A stretch of 64,000 bases of DNA from Chenopodium formosanum (lineage: Eukaryota; Streptophyta; Magnoliopsida; Caryophyllales; Amaranthaceae): NCBI GenBank assembly GCA_024500155.1, contig CM044857.1, positions 46,023,001 to 46,087,000 of the forward strand, written 5' to 3'. Made by a program: the position numbers and the translations under genes. Below are positions 1 through 11,316 of the stretch, piece by piece; positions within the stretch are counted from its first letter, which is position 1, and each line of letters starts with the position of its first letter. Under the pieces are notes generated by a model, which saw nothing but the letters and a program-made list of their open reading frames with translations, was not told the origin of the DNA and did no database searches.

Positions 1-189
1 TCGTGCTGCTGAGCGCAACTTGTTAATAGTTAATGTTGTTGTGGCCAATTTTGTCTTTTTATTTTCCTCAAAAAAAAAAATAAAAAAAAATAAAAAAATA
101 AAAAGTTTTTCTAAGGGTAATATAGTAATTTTCACACACTAATATTCAAATTTTACTACAGTATGTCACTATCTATTAACATATGCTAA

Positions 190-301
190 GGGCCTGTTCT
201 CTTTAGATTATTTTCACTTTAATTCAACTCCAATAAGTTCAGTTCAGTTCTTAATTTCCTTTTTTCATAAAATATTCAGTTCAGTCAATCAGAACAGATC
301 C
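190..301 (+). mobile_element. Tourist-like MITE, TTCAG family copy 1
   Basis: A 112-bp element that begins GGGCCTGTTCTCTTTAG and ends AGAACAGATCC, an imperfect terminal inverted repeat. TAA lies directly on both sides (187-189 and 302-304), as expected of a 3-bp target duplication. The interior holds TTCAGTTCAG strings and the shared block TTAATTTCCTT..CATAAAATATTCAG. Five relatives lie at 469, 9230, 21443, 21627 and 33588. TIR start and TSD fit the PIF/Harbinger (Tourist) group; the assignment is inferred. Confidence 0.7.
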
Positions 302-468
302 TAAAAACAAATCCTTCCATAACACTTGTCGTTACCTTGTAAAAAAATTCCCTCTTTTTTTCGTATTTTTTTTGGGCAAAATCTTTAAGTAAACTATTTA
401 TACCCTATGATATTTTCTTTCCAATTTGACAATCATATTCCATATATATCCAAATGAAATAATTCTAA

Positions 469-580
469 GGGCCTTTTTAAATAGACTGGAATCAGCTGAA
501 TTGAACTGAATATTTTATAAGAGAAGGAAATTAGGAACTGAGCTGAATTGAACTGAAAATAAACGTATGAAAAGAGGCCT
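469..580 (-). mobile_element. Tourist-like MITE, TTCAG family copy 2 (inverted)
   Basis: Another 112-bp copy of the same family, read on the minus strand relative to copy 1. It starts GGGCCTTTTTAAATAG and ends AAAAGAGGCCT, and is flanked by TAA at 466-468 and 581-583. The interior shows the reverse complement of the family core (CTGAATATTTTATAAGAG, GAAGGAAATTAGGAACTGAG). Its ends are more worn than those of copies 4 and 6. Confidence 0.65.
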
Positions 581-831
581 TAAATATCTTTCATATACTT
601 TATATTTTGTAATACTATTATCATAAATATTTAACAATAAACTTTCCTTTCATTTTTGAGTTTTACTCAGAAATTTTATCTTACCTAGATAATTTTTGAT
701 AATTCCTCTCAATTTTTTAATATAGTTTTTTTTTTAAAAAAAATTCAATAAGAAGAATCCTACTGCGCAAGGCAAGTATATCACCTAATCACTATCCCAC
801 ACAGTCTCTCATCACATTTGACATCACCGCC

Positions 832-839
832 TATAAATA
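832..839 (+). promoter_or_regulatory. TATA box candidate of RAD23
   Basis: The sequence CTATAAATATATTC lies about 150 bp upstream of the RAD23 start codon. Position and AT context fit a TATA box with a 5' leader of roughly 110-120 nt. No other strong TATA candidate is closer. Confidence 0.5.
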
Positions 840-913
840 TATTCAATTTAATTAATCTAGAGAGAGAAAATCTTTTCTTTTTATTTTTTTTCCTCTAATA
901 AAACCCGTTTCCA

Positions 914-960
914 ACTCTCTCTCTCTCTCCTCCGGCGACGACGACGACGACGACGACGGA
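914..960 (+). repeat. CT-rich and (GAC)n tract in RAD23 5' leader
   Basis: A (CT)n run at about 914-929 is followed by about seven GAC units at 936-958, immediately before the RAD23 start. Pyrimidine-rich leaders are common in plant housekeeping genes and may help promoter function; that role is inferred. Confidence 0.7.
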
Positions 961-981
961 AGGGTTTTCCTTCATCGAAAG

Positions 982-3900
982 ATGAAAATCTTTGTCAAGA
1001 CTCTTAAGGGCACTAACTTCGAGATCGAAGCTAATTCCGATGATTCTGTATATCCCCTTTCTTTGATTTTTGTTGTTTTAATTATTCATTGATTCGTACT
1101 GAAAATACCCTACTCAAATTTGTTTGCGAATTATGTTTGGTTTAGATCTAATTTAGGGTTTTCGTTTTTGAGTTTAGTGTTTTTCGTCGTTAATTAGTGT
1201 TCCAATTCGTCAATTCAAGGGTTTCTTGTTGTTGGGAGAATTAGGTTTTATTCAATTGCGTGTTTGCTTATGTTTGTGTTTTTGTTTGATTTGATTAGGG
1301 TTTAATTGTTTGTGAAATTAAGTGTAGTAGTAATCAATTAGTGTGTTGTTTTGGATTTTTGGTGAGGTTTTTGCGATTGTGAGTGTGAGATAGAAGGTAG
1401 GGTTTTGAAGTGTGGTGGTAGAAAAGGGTTGTTTTACGCGAAAGATTTTTAGTTTGCTGTTGTCGTTTCGAGTTAGGATATTGTACTGTGTTGATTTGTG
1501 GCTAGATGTTTCTGCATGTCTTCTGGTTGGAGTGTTGGAATTTAGCTAATGTCCGTCAACTGCGAATCACCATCAATTACCACTACTAGTGGTCGTAACG
1601 GGTTGTTTTTGGAAGCATGTCAGTGTAGTCGTGGATGTTTATTGTGATGAACAGTAGTTTGAGAAAGTTTTTGGGTTAGAATTTAGTATAATTAAGTTAC
1701 ATTTTCACCTGAGGATGTCCAGAGCACGATTTCGTTCTGGTGTCTTTCTTGATGTTCTTGAGCCATAGGTTATTGGTGTATTGCATTAGGATAACTGGTT
1801 TTCTATTAATGTGTGTTTTAAGCTTTTGATGTAAAGTTCTAATTTTTTGGGTTATGTTTTATAATTTCTTTTTTCCTTTGTTATGGTGAATGGATAAGCT
1901 GTACTGTTATTCTTGTCTTTGAATTTAATATGAGGTGCAATTTTTTTGTGTTTCTGCTGGGTCTTGACCAACAATTTCGTGTTTAGGTTGCAAATGTAAA
2001 GCAAAGTATTGAGAAAGCACAAGGTGCAGATGTCTATCCTGCTACCTCACAAATGCTCATCCATCAGGGAAAGGTTCTTAAAGATGAAACAACTTTGGGA
2101 GAAAATGGAGTTGCTGATAACAGTTTCCTTGTTATCATGTTAAGCAAGGTAGGCTCTTCACATTGTTGGTATAAATGCTTGTTGAAATTGTCTTGATCAG
2201 TGCTATTTTTTTTTTTTTTTTTTTTTTTGTATTATCACAATTCACAAACATGATAGAGAATTCTGTTGAATAATAATGATTCTTCACCCTATAGTCTTAC
2301 CTTAGGTTTAAAGGCCTTATTGAATGTTACATGAGTGGCGGTGTTTGTTGTTCTATGAAGACCCCTTGCCAAACTTAATACTTTTTATTATGGTTGCTGG
2401 AGATTTGTGGTCTATTCTGTCAGTGCATTGCTCAATGCAGTACCTTTAGTATCATTAAAGTATTTCTTATTTTTGTTTTGAACATCCCTTCACAGTCCAA
2501 TTCGATGTTTTGTTAGTATAATTTTGGAATTTTTAATATTATTTTTAGCTAATAATTGTATGAAAAGAATTCCTTGTGGTATCACTGCTAGGTGGCATGT
2601 GAGAGATATAAAGATTAAGATTGGTAGTTTTGAATTATTACAATACACTTGTTCAAACTGGTCAATTGTTAATCTATCCTTTATAATTATCAGCATGTAT
2701 GGGTAATTTCCAACTTATTTAGCATAAGAGATTAAAAGCTTTTTAAAATTAGGTATTAACTTAAATTTGGGACATCCCAAAATGCTTCATGCTAACTGTG
2801 GTGTCTGTATGAATTAGCTTGAAATTTAATGGTTATTCTTTTATGTATATATTATTAATTGCAGAAGCCAGCTGCAGCTGGAGCTTCTTCCGTGTCCGCA
2901 GCACCTGCTACTCAGGTTAGCCTTTAAATTATATAAAGTGGTATGATGACATAGTTAACATTACCTGATTTTTATTTTTCTGAATCTGAATTGTACTATG
3001 ATGCTTGATTGTGGAAGTGACATTTTTTCAAGGAAACTTTTATGTTTTTTGTCAAGTATCGAGTAAATCTCACCCATTTATCTTCATTAAAACATGAACG
3101 GGGCCTAAATATATTCAATATCTTGCTTTGATGGCTATAGTTGTCACAGTGATTGGATTTTTTCCTGGATGGTTTGATTCAGTAATTGGCTGCTGAATGT
3201 TCCTCTTTGGCAAATTTAACAATTTGACATGTAGAGGGGGCTGTCTAAGGGAGCTTTAAAGATTCAGATTGTAGACTTGTAGCTATATTATGGTGTTCTT
3301 GGCGAGTGAATGGTGACGTATAGTAATGTACTAATGTTATTATTGTCGTTATTGTGAATTTGCATGCTTCTTGTCTTGTCCATCTACTTGATGTGTTGTA
3401 GGTGAAGCTACCTTGCTTTTAGCTTTTGTGATATGCTTTCTGGTATTTTTGACTTTTTATTTTTTGTAGTTTAATGTTTGTCCTATGATATAACAAGTGG
3501 CTCATATTTTTAGGCTCAGCCTCCGAGCACAACAGCCCCTACACCTGCAGCTGCTGTGCCTTCACCGGTTGCACCTCAAGCTCAGTAAGTTCCTGAAGTA
3601 TTTTCCTTTTAAGATCCAGGCTTTGGTGTACCATTTTTTTTTATTAAATACTGGAAGTTGCTAGGCTTGTATGATATATACTATCTTTGTTACTGTGCTT
3701 ACAAATGTTATGCTGTTATCTTAGGACCCAGACAGCTACAGAGCCTGCTGCTGTTGCTGCTGCAGCTGCCGTGACTGCGGCAGCTGCTGCTTCGTGAGTT
3801 TTAACCCTTTCTTAGACCTTCTCAGCAGTGTTTTCCATCAAAATAACTAATTTGTGGAACTTATTTATAAATACTAACTTATCTACTTGTATGCAGAGGG

Positions 3901-6230
3901 GATGCAAATGTCTATGGCCAGGCTGCGTCTAATTTAGTTGCAGGAAGCAATTTGGAGAGCACCATTCAGCAAATTCTTGACATGGGTGGAGGAAGTTGGG
4001 ACAGGGATACTGTTGTTCGTGCTCTACGCGCTGCTTATAACAACCCGGAGAGGGCTGTTGAATATTTGTACTCTGTATGTCTATATACTACTGATTCTTC
4101 TTTGATGTTTTCTCCCTCCTACTTTAATTCATAAACGAGCATACAGTGTGCTTTCTTCATTCTAAAATTCTTGCAAAGATCTTATGGTAATCCATTGTTG
4201 CTTCATTTGACTTCAGTAGTGCCTCTTATTTGGTTCTTTTGATAAAGAATCTTCTGCTTCGGCATTGTGCCATGAATTGGACTCTGATATGATTCTTATA
4301 TTGCAGCTGGGAGTTTTCTTTTTGATTTATTCTTTATATATCTACAGGAAAGCTGTTTTCCCCAATTGATGCAGCATGATTTACTGTCATGTTAATGGTT
4401 ACTATTTTCTCTCCTTGATTCATGCTGATATAGAATCTTGGTCTGTCATTTTTAGGGAATTCCTGAGCAAGCTGAAGTTGCTCCAGTAGCCAGAACTCCT
4501 GCGGCTACTACTGGTGCGCAGGCTGCAAATCCTCTTGCTCCGGTTGGTAGTCCTCTTGCTCAGAACCCTCTTGGTCAGGCTCCTCAGGCAGCTGTACCAG
4601 CAAGTGGTGGCCCTAACGCAAGTCCATTGGATCTCTTTCCACAGGTATGCCAATGGGTTATCAACTTTTTAAATAATACTATAATTTCTGGTCTATAATT
4701 ATCCTCTATTATCATCATTTGTTATTGTGTTTCACCTAGGGTGTTCCCAGTGTGGGTTCAAATGCTGGCGCTGGCTCATTGGATTTTCTCCGTAATAGTC
4801 AGCAGGTAATAGCCAATATATGTTAGTATATTTGCTGAATTGTGTAATTCCTTGATCCTGAATCATTATGTTTTCGATTTAGTTTCAAGCGTTGCGAGCT
4901 ATGGTGCAAGCCAATCCCCAGATATTGCAGGCGAGCTCTAGTTTTCAGTTTGTAATGTATTTTCAAAAAATATGAATTTATTTTGTAAGGTCTAATATGT
5001 TTTTTCGACCATGTCCAGCCCATGCTTCAAGAACTGGGGAAGCAGAATCCACAACTGATGCGGCTAATTCAAGAACACCAGTCTGATTTTCTTCGCCTGA
5101 TTAACGAACCTGTTGAAGGAGGGGAAGGGTATTTATAGATCTTTACTATTTTTTTTTTCCATTCCGAAGATCTAATAGGTTCTGACTATTTTTATATGTT
5201 TGGAGCAGGAACCTTCTTTCGCAGTTAGCCTCTTCAATGCCACCGACTGTGTCTGTGACACCAGAGGAACGTGAAGCCATTGAACGCGTATGTTTTTTTT
5301 TTTCCCCCTTCTATTATTATGTTTTTATATTGTAAAAATGTGTCATAAATAGAACTGAAGAGGTTTATGCTTCATTTTATGTGTCAGTGAATTTTAGGAT
5401 GGGTCTTAAATTTTTGGCACAAGTGTTCTGAATAATGTTGGGGCTCATATGGATTAAGCAGTTAAAAGATAGAAAAATTTAAAAAGCTCACTTGCTACTA
5501 CCTGCTTGTTATATCATTTTACATCTCATGTAAACCAACTTATGGTGATCAGAAAGCTGGTAAATTATAATTGCTTAACCTTTTTTATGATGTTTGTAGA
5601 AGTAACAAGTTTGTGTGTCCTATGTAAATAGAAAGTATGATATTATAAATAGTCTATGTGCACCATCTGTTATGACCTTTAGGAAAAGATTTGGATATTG
5701 TGGTACATGGCTTTTTTAGAAACTGAATCATGGAAAGTGAATCGTTTTTGGTTTGTGACTATTGCTGTACTCTGTTTATTGGACTTCTTATCATTCGTCT
5801 ATTGTTTTGGGCTGTAACTTTTCATCGCAAGACACATGCGCCTCATTCAAACCACATGCAGATTTCATTTTCCCCACCTTTCCTCGCCGTCTCTCTCCTC
5901 TCTTTGTTGCTGAAGAATGTTTTTACTGTGTAATGAGATATGTGATGAAAAGTGAACAATATATTCTTCACTGGTTTCTGTTTACTAATCAGAAGGTAGT
6001 TTACATAGGCCAGGGTTTATAGTTTCCAATGATTTGAGTAGTATTCGATGCTCTGACTCTGCCTACTTATACAATTTTTTTGGGTATTGCAGCTTGAAGG
6101 TATGGGCTTTAGACGGGCCACCGTCCTACAAGTCTACTTTGCTTGCAACAAGAATGAGGAGCTGGCTGCTAACTATCTCCTAGACCACATGGACGAGTTT
6201 GAAAACGAGGATGATGAAGGCCTTTCCTGA
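982..6230 (+). CDS. RAD23: Ubiquitin receptor RAD23 (UBL-UBA shuttle protein)
   Basis: Carries ubiquitinated proteins to the 26S proteasome, acts in nucleus and cytosol, and can bind the XPC/Rad4 repair factor. My model has 12 exons: 982-1047, 1987-2148, 2865-2915, 3514-3584, 3725-3793, 3897-4074, 4456-4644, 4740-4805, 4883-4930, 5019-5128, 5209-5287, 6093-6230. They give one frame of 408 aa. The ubiquitin-like domain is residues 1-76 (starts MKIFVKTLKGTNFEIE). UBA1 is about 158-199 (ILDMGGGSWDRDTVVRALRA). The STI1/XPC-binding segment is about 276-345 ([20 protein letters not shown]). UBA2 is about 357-398 (ERLEGMGF..LAANYLLDHM). Ala/Pro/Gln linkers separate them, including an Ala-rich stretch in exon 5. 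Length and order match plant RAD23C/D. Intron 9 begins with GC rather than GT. The 3' UTR probably reaches about 6.45 kb. Confidence 0.95.
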
Positions 6231-7699
6231 GTTTAAGTGGGTTTGTGTTGATTCTCATCGTTCGGCATACTCCTTTTTACTGCGTGCCAATAGAAGATTT
6301 GCGTTTATAATTGTCGGGCGCGTGAGATGGTTATTTGGATTAGTTGCAAACCTGGGATATATCAAATCGGCTAGATGTTAATCTGTTCAGTTTTATGTAC
6401 CATTTAAACCTTTGATTTGCCTTATCTCATAAAATATAGCTTAAGCTAAGTGAAGAGTTTTTTTTTTTTTTTCCATCATCATTAACTTAGGTGCCCATGT
6501 TTGTTCGTCTATGGTAGTTCGTAAAATTATACTTGGCTAGCTGGCTTCATCTCGTCGATCCTGATTGGCACTACCTATGGAATAACCTTAGGTGCCTTTT
6601 CCACAGGGCAATAAACAGCTTGGAGAAGAGCAATTGTGGGGATTTAGCGGGTTTCTAGAGCGTATATAGACGGATAGACCCACTTTGAATACGATTCTCT
6701 TAAGCCATTATTTGAGCAGATTCACTTTCTTGGTAACAAGGAACCTTGCCTTTTATCCCCCAACTTTATTGAAGAATTATGCTAAAAGCTAATTATTCGA
6801 TTCGTAAAAAGTGACACTGCTAGCATGATAAACTAAGCTTGATACTTAATCAAGCTTCTTTTTAAAGACATACTCATAAAAGCAATCAGTCTTTAAAGGA
6901 CGGAGGGAGTAGTTGATTATTAATTATGCAAAGTGGTCATGATATCGAGTCATTAATTATGCAAAATGGTCATGATATCGAGTCATCTAATGGGTAGGGG
7001 TCAAGTCTTAAATTTGCTACTTACAAAATCAAGTTTAATAAATCCTTATCGGTGTTCTGGAACCATTATTAAAATGGGATTTGTTCATTCTACTTCAGTT
7101 TTGTGCTTTACTTGACCAAGTACCAAAAAAATAAAAATAAAAAAAACACCATTCTATTACAAAGACAACTAATAATTGTTGAATCATTCTCATTTTATTT
7201 TTCGTTATTCAACATTTAAAACTCTTTTCTTTTTGTGATTCAATTTTAAATTACTAATACAAAGCATTCTACCCATATAAAATATGGCAACTTTTGACAT
7301 TTAAAAATTGTATATGTGACTATTATTTTCAGGAGGAAGGATAACTTTTAACCGGTAAACACGTAGAACCCGCCACAAAAATGAATTGGTGGTCATCAAT
7401 TTGAATATTTGTTGATATACTATTCCCTGGTCATAATGTTTTAGGGTCAATGGCAGTTCAAAAATTGGCATCTTTTTCTTACTATTTATACCCAAAGTAA
7501 TTTCACGGCACCCTCTCACATGAAACCATCAAAGTCCCCTTCAACTTTGACCCAGTTTGTTCTTCCTTGACCCGCTTCTATTATCCTAGAATGATCCATG
7601 CTTATATATATAGCTTTTAATCCTCCCAATATATAACATACCAAGCTCTTGAACACAAGGAAAGTCTATCAAAACTCGAAAACAAAACTCGAAAGCAAC
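6231..7699. other. Intergenic DNA between RAD23 and the IST1 gene
   Basis: Contains the RAD23 3' UTR (possible polyadenylation signals at about 6428 and 6611). A lone Stowaway-type end (ACGGAGGGAGTAG, about 6901-6913) follows. Next comes a two-copy tandem repeat of about 33 bp at 6922-6987 with the unit ending GGTCATGATATCGAGTC. The rest is AT-rich and I see no further gene. Confidence 0.6.
6922..6987. repeat. Two-copy 33-bp tandem repeat
   Basis: The unit ATTAATTATGCAAAGTGGTC.. ending ATATCGAGTC occurs twice in a row with one base difference (AAAGTGG against AAAATGG). It sits just after a Stowaway-like terminus. Confidence 0.75.
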
Positions 7700-8811
7700 A
7701 TGGGAAAAGCATTGGATATTTTACTAGGAAGAAAATCTTCCAAGTTAAGTAGTTTGCTAGAGCATGCTATCACTAGGAACTCGTATCTCAAGAACCGGCA
7801 ACAAGCACTCTTCTCCTTTTCTCAGTCCGATATTATCCAACTCCTCAACCTCGGTCATCAAGAACAAGCTCTTCTTCGAGTACTGCTCTAATCACGCTAC
7901 CTCTTACTAATATTGGATGCCGCAAGAACTACTCCCTCCGTCTAAAATTAACTATCACGTTGATATGGTATATACTGTGATTTTAAAATGACAACTGAAT
8001 TTGGATGGAGGTTGTAGTTCTTTAGATTTATTGATCATTAACACATATTTATGAGCTAGTCTTATAACAATCTTCATCTGATCAACAGATTGAGCATGTG
8101 ATGAAGAGCAAGAACATGCTGGATGCTTTTGACATGATAGAATCTTACTGCCATCTTCTTAAGCAAAACATGTCATTGATTGAAAAGAACAAGTTAGTGT
8201 TTATTCTCCTGTTTTTCTTGATATCAATGGAATAATAATACTGTATATTCTTTAAAAGAATATGCTCAAGATTGTTGTCCTTGATTTCTAAATATATTAT
8301 GTGATTTGTTGTTTTAGGGATTGCCCAGATGATCTAAAGGAGGCCATAGGAAGCTTAATTTACGCATCTTCAAGGTTTGGAGATTTTCCTGAACTACTAC
8401 ACATCCGGGATTTTTTCAGTTCAAAGTTTGGGCAGGAATTTGTGGCTCAATCACTTGATTCTCCTAGAAATTTTGGTGTCAATGAAAAGGTAATTAGCAC
8501 TATTAATTTCACATATGATATGTTCAAGGGTTTAACCAATAACTTTAGTGAACCGAATTAGGCAATTAATATGTGCACCTAGGTGCTCTCTTTGGCTGTT
8601 CATACGCGCTATATCTTGTACTGTGGTTTGTATACGTCTTTCTGTGTTCCTAGGAGCATGGTATAAGCTTTGATTAATTTAAAGTACGGGTTGTTGATTT
8701 TTGTTACAGATTATACAGAAGCTATCAAGAAGAAGACCGAGTTTGGAAACCCAAATGAGCTTTCTTAGGGAAATTGCATCCAACAATGGCATCAGTTTGC
8801 AGTTACGCTGA
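7700..8811 (+). CDS. Short IST1-domain protein (ESCRT-III regulator of VPS4)
   Basis: Plant IST1-like proteins act on endosomes with CHMP1, LIP5 and the VPS4 ATPase in multivesicular body sorting. Exons: 7700-7879, 8089-8192, 8318-8489, 8710-8811, giving 185 aa. The start at 7700 is chosen because the family begins MGK-LD-LLGRK, as here. A TTG at 7649 in the same frame is not credible. The IST1 domain fills the protein: helix 1 KNRQQALFSFSQSDIIQLL, then GHQEQALLRIEHVMKSKNML, FDMIESYCHLL, DCPDDLKEAIGSLIYASSRF and GDFPELLHIRDFFSSKFG, ending NNGISLQLR. It stops almost at the end of the domain, so it lacks the long, often MIM-bearing tail of the larger family members. All introns are GT-AG. A small Stowaway relic sits in intron 1. 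Confidence 0.9.
7932..8014. mobile_element. Deleted Stowaway-like MITE in IST1 intron 1
   Basis: Begins CTCCCTCCGTCTAAAATTA after a TA (7930-7931) and ends with the inverted counterpart TTTGGATGGAGG-TTG before a second TA (8015-8016). At about 83 bp it is an internal deletion of the usual size. TA target site and the CTCCCTCCGT terminus are hallmarks of Stowaway (Tc1/mariner-type) elements. Confidence 0.6.
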
Positions 8812-9229
8812 GATTATTGTAACAACTGCATTCCTGAAATATGCATCTACAAAAACCATTTCTGACTGAACCTTCGAAGGCAAAAAACAGGGCTAATCTT
8901 ATTTTTATGTTCGAAAATACTCATTTAAAGATTAGGAATTTGGTCTGTTCATCAACGTACATATTTGTGATCGAAGACTGAAGAACAAGGTTGAAACGCA
9001 TTGCAACTTAAAGGGGGTTTCTCTATGGTTGATCTCACTCGGAACAAGAGCAATGCAGCTGTGGAAGTTCCACCATTTGGACGTGAAACTGTATAGTATA
9101 ACCACAATCTTATACGAAGTAAAAGCTATCATGGTGTTTTAATAATTTTATGTTCTTGTATGATAATCAATAGATACTTGTATATTTTTGTATAATAATA
9201 ATAATAACCATATAATTTAGTACCTCTTA
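8812..9229. other. IST1 gene 3' UTR and flank
   Basis: Holds the probable 3' UTR; AATAATAATAATAATAACC at about 9190-9210 may serve as poly(A) signal. No coding frame of its own is credible. Confidence 0.5.
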
Positions 9230-9536
9230 GGCCCTGTTCTTTTCACCTTAAAAAAATTATATTAACTAAAAATAATTTCAGTTCAGTAAAAATAAGTTCA
9301 ATTCAGTAAAATTAATTTCAATTCAGTAAAAATAATTTCAGTTCAGTAAAATTCAATTTTCTTAAAGAAGAATTATAATAGAAAATCAGTAAAAATAATT
9401 TCAGTTAAGCAAAAATAATTTCAGTTCAGTAAAATTAATTTAAGTTCAATAAAAATAATTTAAATTCAGCAAATATAATTTTGTTTCAGTAAAAGTAATT
9501 TCAGTTCAGCAAAAATAAGGTGAAGAGAACGGAGCC
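9230..9536 (+). mobile_element. Tourist-like MITE, TTCAG family long variant (copy 3)
   Basis: A 307-bp element with about 21-bp terminal inverted repeats (GGCCCTGTTCTTTTCACCTTA against GGCTCCGTTCTCTTCACCTTA on the other strand), flanked by TTA at 9227-9229 and 9537-9539. The interior is a degenerate array of units like AATAATTTCAGTTCAGTAAA. It shares TTCAG strings and the TGTTCTCTT end with the shorter copies but looks like a separate subfamily. Confidence 0.75.
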
Positions 9537-10350
9537 TTAGTCTAGCCATCTGTTTTGTTCATATAATGCTATCCTAAATACTTCTTCCGTTCTTTGTTTT
9601 TGCAACAAGTCAAGCTTTATGCATCCCAATGCACAACTTTAAACATTAATATCTTATTTACTTTGTATTTACCAGTGAAATCATTTAAAAAAAAAAACAC
9701 ACCGTGATCTATATAACAAAATCAAAATCTGAACTTAGCATATACTCCATTTGCTAAGTTTTCTCACCCCTTTCAAAAAAAAAAAAAAAAAGTTTTCTCA
9801 AAAGTTCGCTCCATTTCTTTGCTTAAGCACAGAAACTTGAAAGAACCAAACAGTCTGTATCAAAGAACAGGTAGTGACCTAATGTCATACAAGTATATGA
9901 GAATATCTTCTCCAAAAGTTTCAGTTGGCTAAACAAACAAAAGCAGCAAGAATTCCCACAAGACGCATGAGTTGGGCATCTCACAAATCACAAGCTATTA
10001 CCAATGATCTTGGTATTATTACCAGTGCACGAGGCATCTGATAAACCAGCCATAGCAGGGCATCTGATAAACCAGCCATAGCAGCCAAAGAATATAGCTA
10101 TGGGTATGGTCTTATGGACAGTATGGCGTCAATTACATAGGCATGAAAAAATAAATTCATATCTGAATATACCAAAAATCAATAAACAGTTTGATAATAA
10201 TTCATCTATTGTTTAAACAGTTTTTTGTAAACAAGGATGTATTTTCTAATACTTCGTATGACTGAACATAGAAGTGTAGAACAAGCCAAAGAGAAGTTTC
10301 TGTGTGCTTCTCGTGTGAATTGAACCTTAGAATATAGACACATAAACTCA
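9537..10350. other. Intergenic DNA, no gene seen
   Basis: AT-rich, with an A run at about 9775-9791 and a 27-bp tandem duplication at about 10032-10087. The last 90 bases belong to the first unit of a 135-bp tandem repeat described separately. Confidence 0.55.
10032..10087. repeat. Two-copy tandem duplication, about 27 bp
   Basis: The unit GGCATCTGATAAACCAGCCA(TAGCA) occurs twice back to back and is nearly identical, so the duplication looks recent. Confidence 0.8.
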
Positions 10351-11222
10351 AGGGAAATTGTTCCGTGTACCCCTGAGGTTTTGAAAAATGCACCGTGTAC
10401 TCTTGAAAACTTTCAAATGCACCATGTACCCTTGAGGTTTGTAAAAAAATGCACCACATACCCGATCGTCTTACAAATGCACATATCATTGACTTGTCAA
10501 ACTAAAATTATGCCCACACACTGACTCATTTTTAGTACTTTATATTTATGGAGTAAAACCGTCTAAAAGCATAAATTACGTCAAAACTTGAACTCCTCGA
10601 TCATTCTAAATCCTTAACTTTAAGGTGTTAGAATTTGATTTATCAATTAAGTTTGCTTGATAATTAAATGCTTTAGCATTATACTAGCATTACAGTGTAA
10701 CAATTTAATAGAATTTAATGCTTATAGCCTGAGGTTTCAATTTAACAAAATTATCATTTGTTATATGAGTGTAGGGGTATTTGGTGCAAGTTCTTACTAA
10801 CCTCAAGGGCACACGGTGCATTTGCGGTGCATTTTTTAAAACCTTAAAGGTACACGGAATAATTTCCCTAAATTCAAAGTGATATGACATCTTTATGTTT
10901 GATCAATCAACTAGATATTATATAAGGTATGACCAAAACAATTATATGACCAAAACATATTAGAAGTATTGAACACATAAAAAAGTTCTTGTAAAAATTG
11001 AGCCTTAGAAAATAGACACATAAATTCAAAGTGATATGACATCTTTATGTTTGATCAATCAACTAGATATTGTATAAGGTATGACCAAACACGATTAGAA
11101 GCATTGAACAAATCAAAGAGAAGTTCCTGCAAAAATTGAACCTTAGAAAATAGACACATAAATTCAAAGTGTAATATAGCATGTTTATGTTTGATGACTT
11201 TGATCAATCAACTAGATATAAG
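10262..11222. repeat. Three-unit tandem repeat (about 135 bp), first unit split by a transposon
   Basis: Units share AGAAG.ATTGAAC, AAAGAGAAGTT, TTGAACCTTAGAAAATAGAC, ACATAAATTCAAAGTGATAT and GTTTGATCAATCAACTAGAT. Unit 1 runs 10262-10350 and resumes at 10870-10957; unit 2 is about 10958-11092; unit 3 is about 11093-11222. The 10351-10869 element interrupts unit 1. The array lies just downstream of the PSRP3 stop codon, so its right edge may be in that gene's 3' flank. Confidence 0.75.
10351..10869. mobile_element. 519-bp TIR transposon with iterated ends
   Basis: Starts AGGGAAATTGTTCCGTGTAC and ends with its inverted copy; about 40 of the 45 terminal bases match. The motif TGCACCGTGTAC-CTTGA.. 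is repeated again inside each end. A 7-8 bp duplication flanks it (TAAACTCA left, TAAATTCA right). Two related repeat units downstream show the uninterrupted site. TSD length points to hAT- or Mutator-like origin, which I cannot decide between. No transposase frame is present. Confidence 0.75.
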
Positions 11223-11316
11223 AGTGAAGTAGTAGCAATTATTCTAGTTGAGAACTCCTACAAACACAAGATACAACACATGCCTACAAACAAGAATATA
11301 CCATATAACATGTACT

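Larger units (their letters stand above)
1..831. other. Upstream intergenic DNA of RAD23
   Basis: AT-rich DNA with A and T runs (69-104, 727-745) and no credible coding frame. It holds two 112-bp TTCAG-type elements in opposite orientation, listed separately. The first 60 bases could be the flank of a gene outside the window, but nothing supports that. Confidence 0.6.

Noticed and set aside
7649..7699. An upstream in-frame extension of the IST1 protein
   Set aside because: It begins with TTG, not ATG, and the family start MGK is at 7700.
9230..9536. A CRISPR-like or satellite array
   Set aside because: The units are degenerate and nested inside terminal inverted repeats with TTA duplications, which is a MITE; CRISPR is not expected in a plant nucleus.
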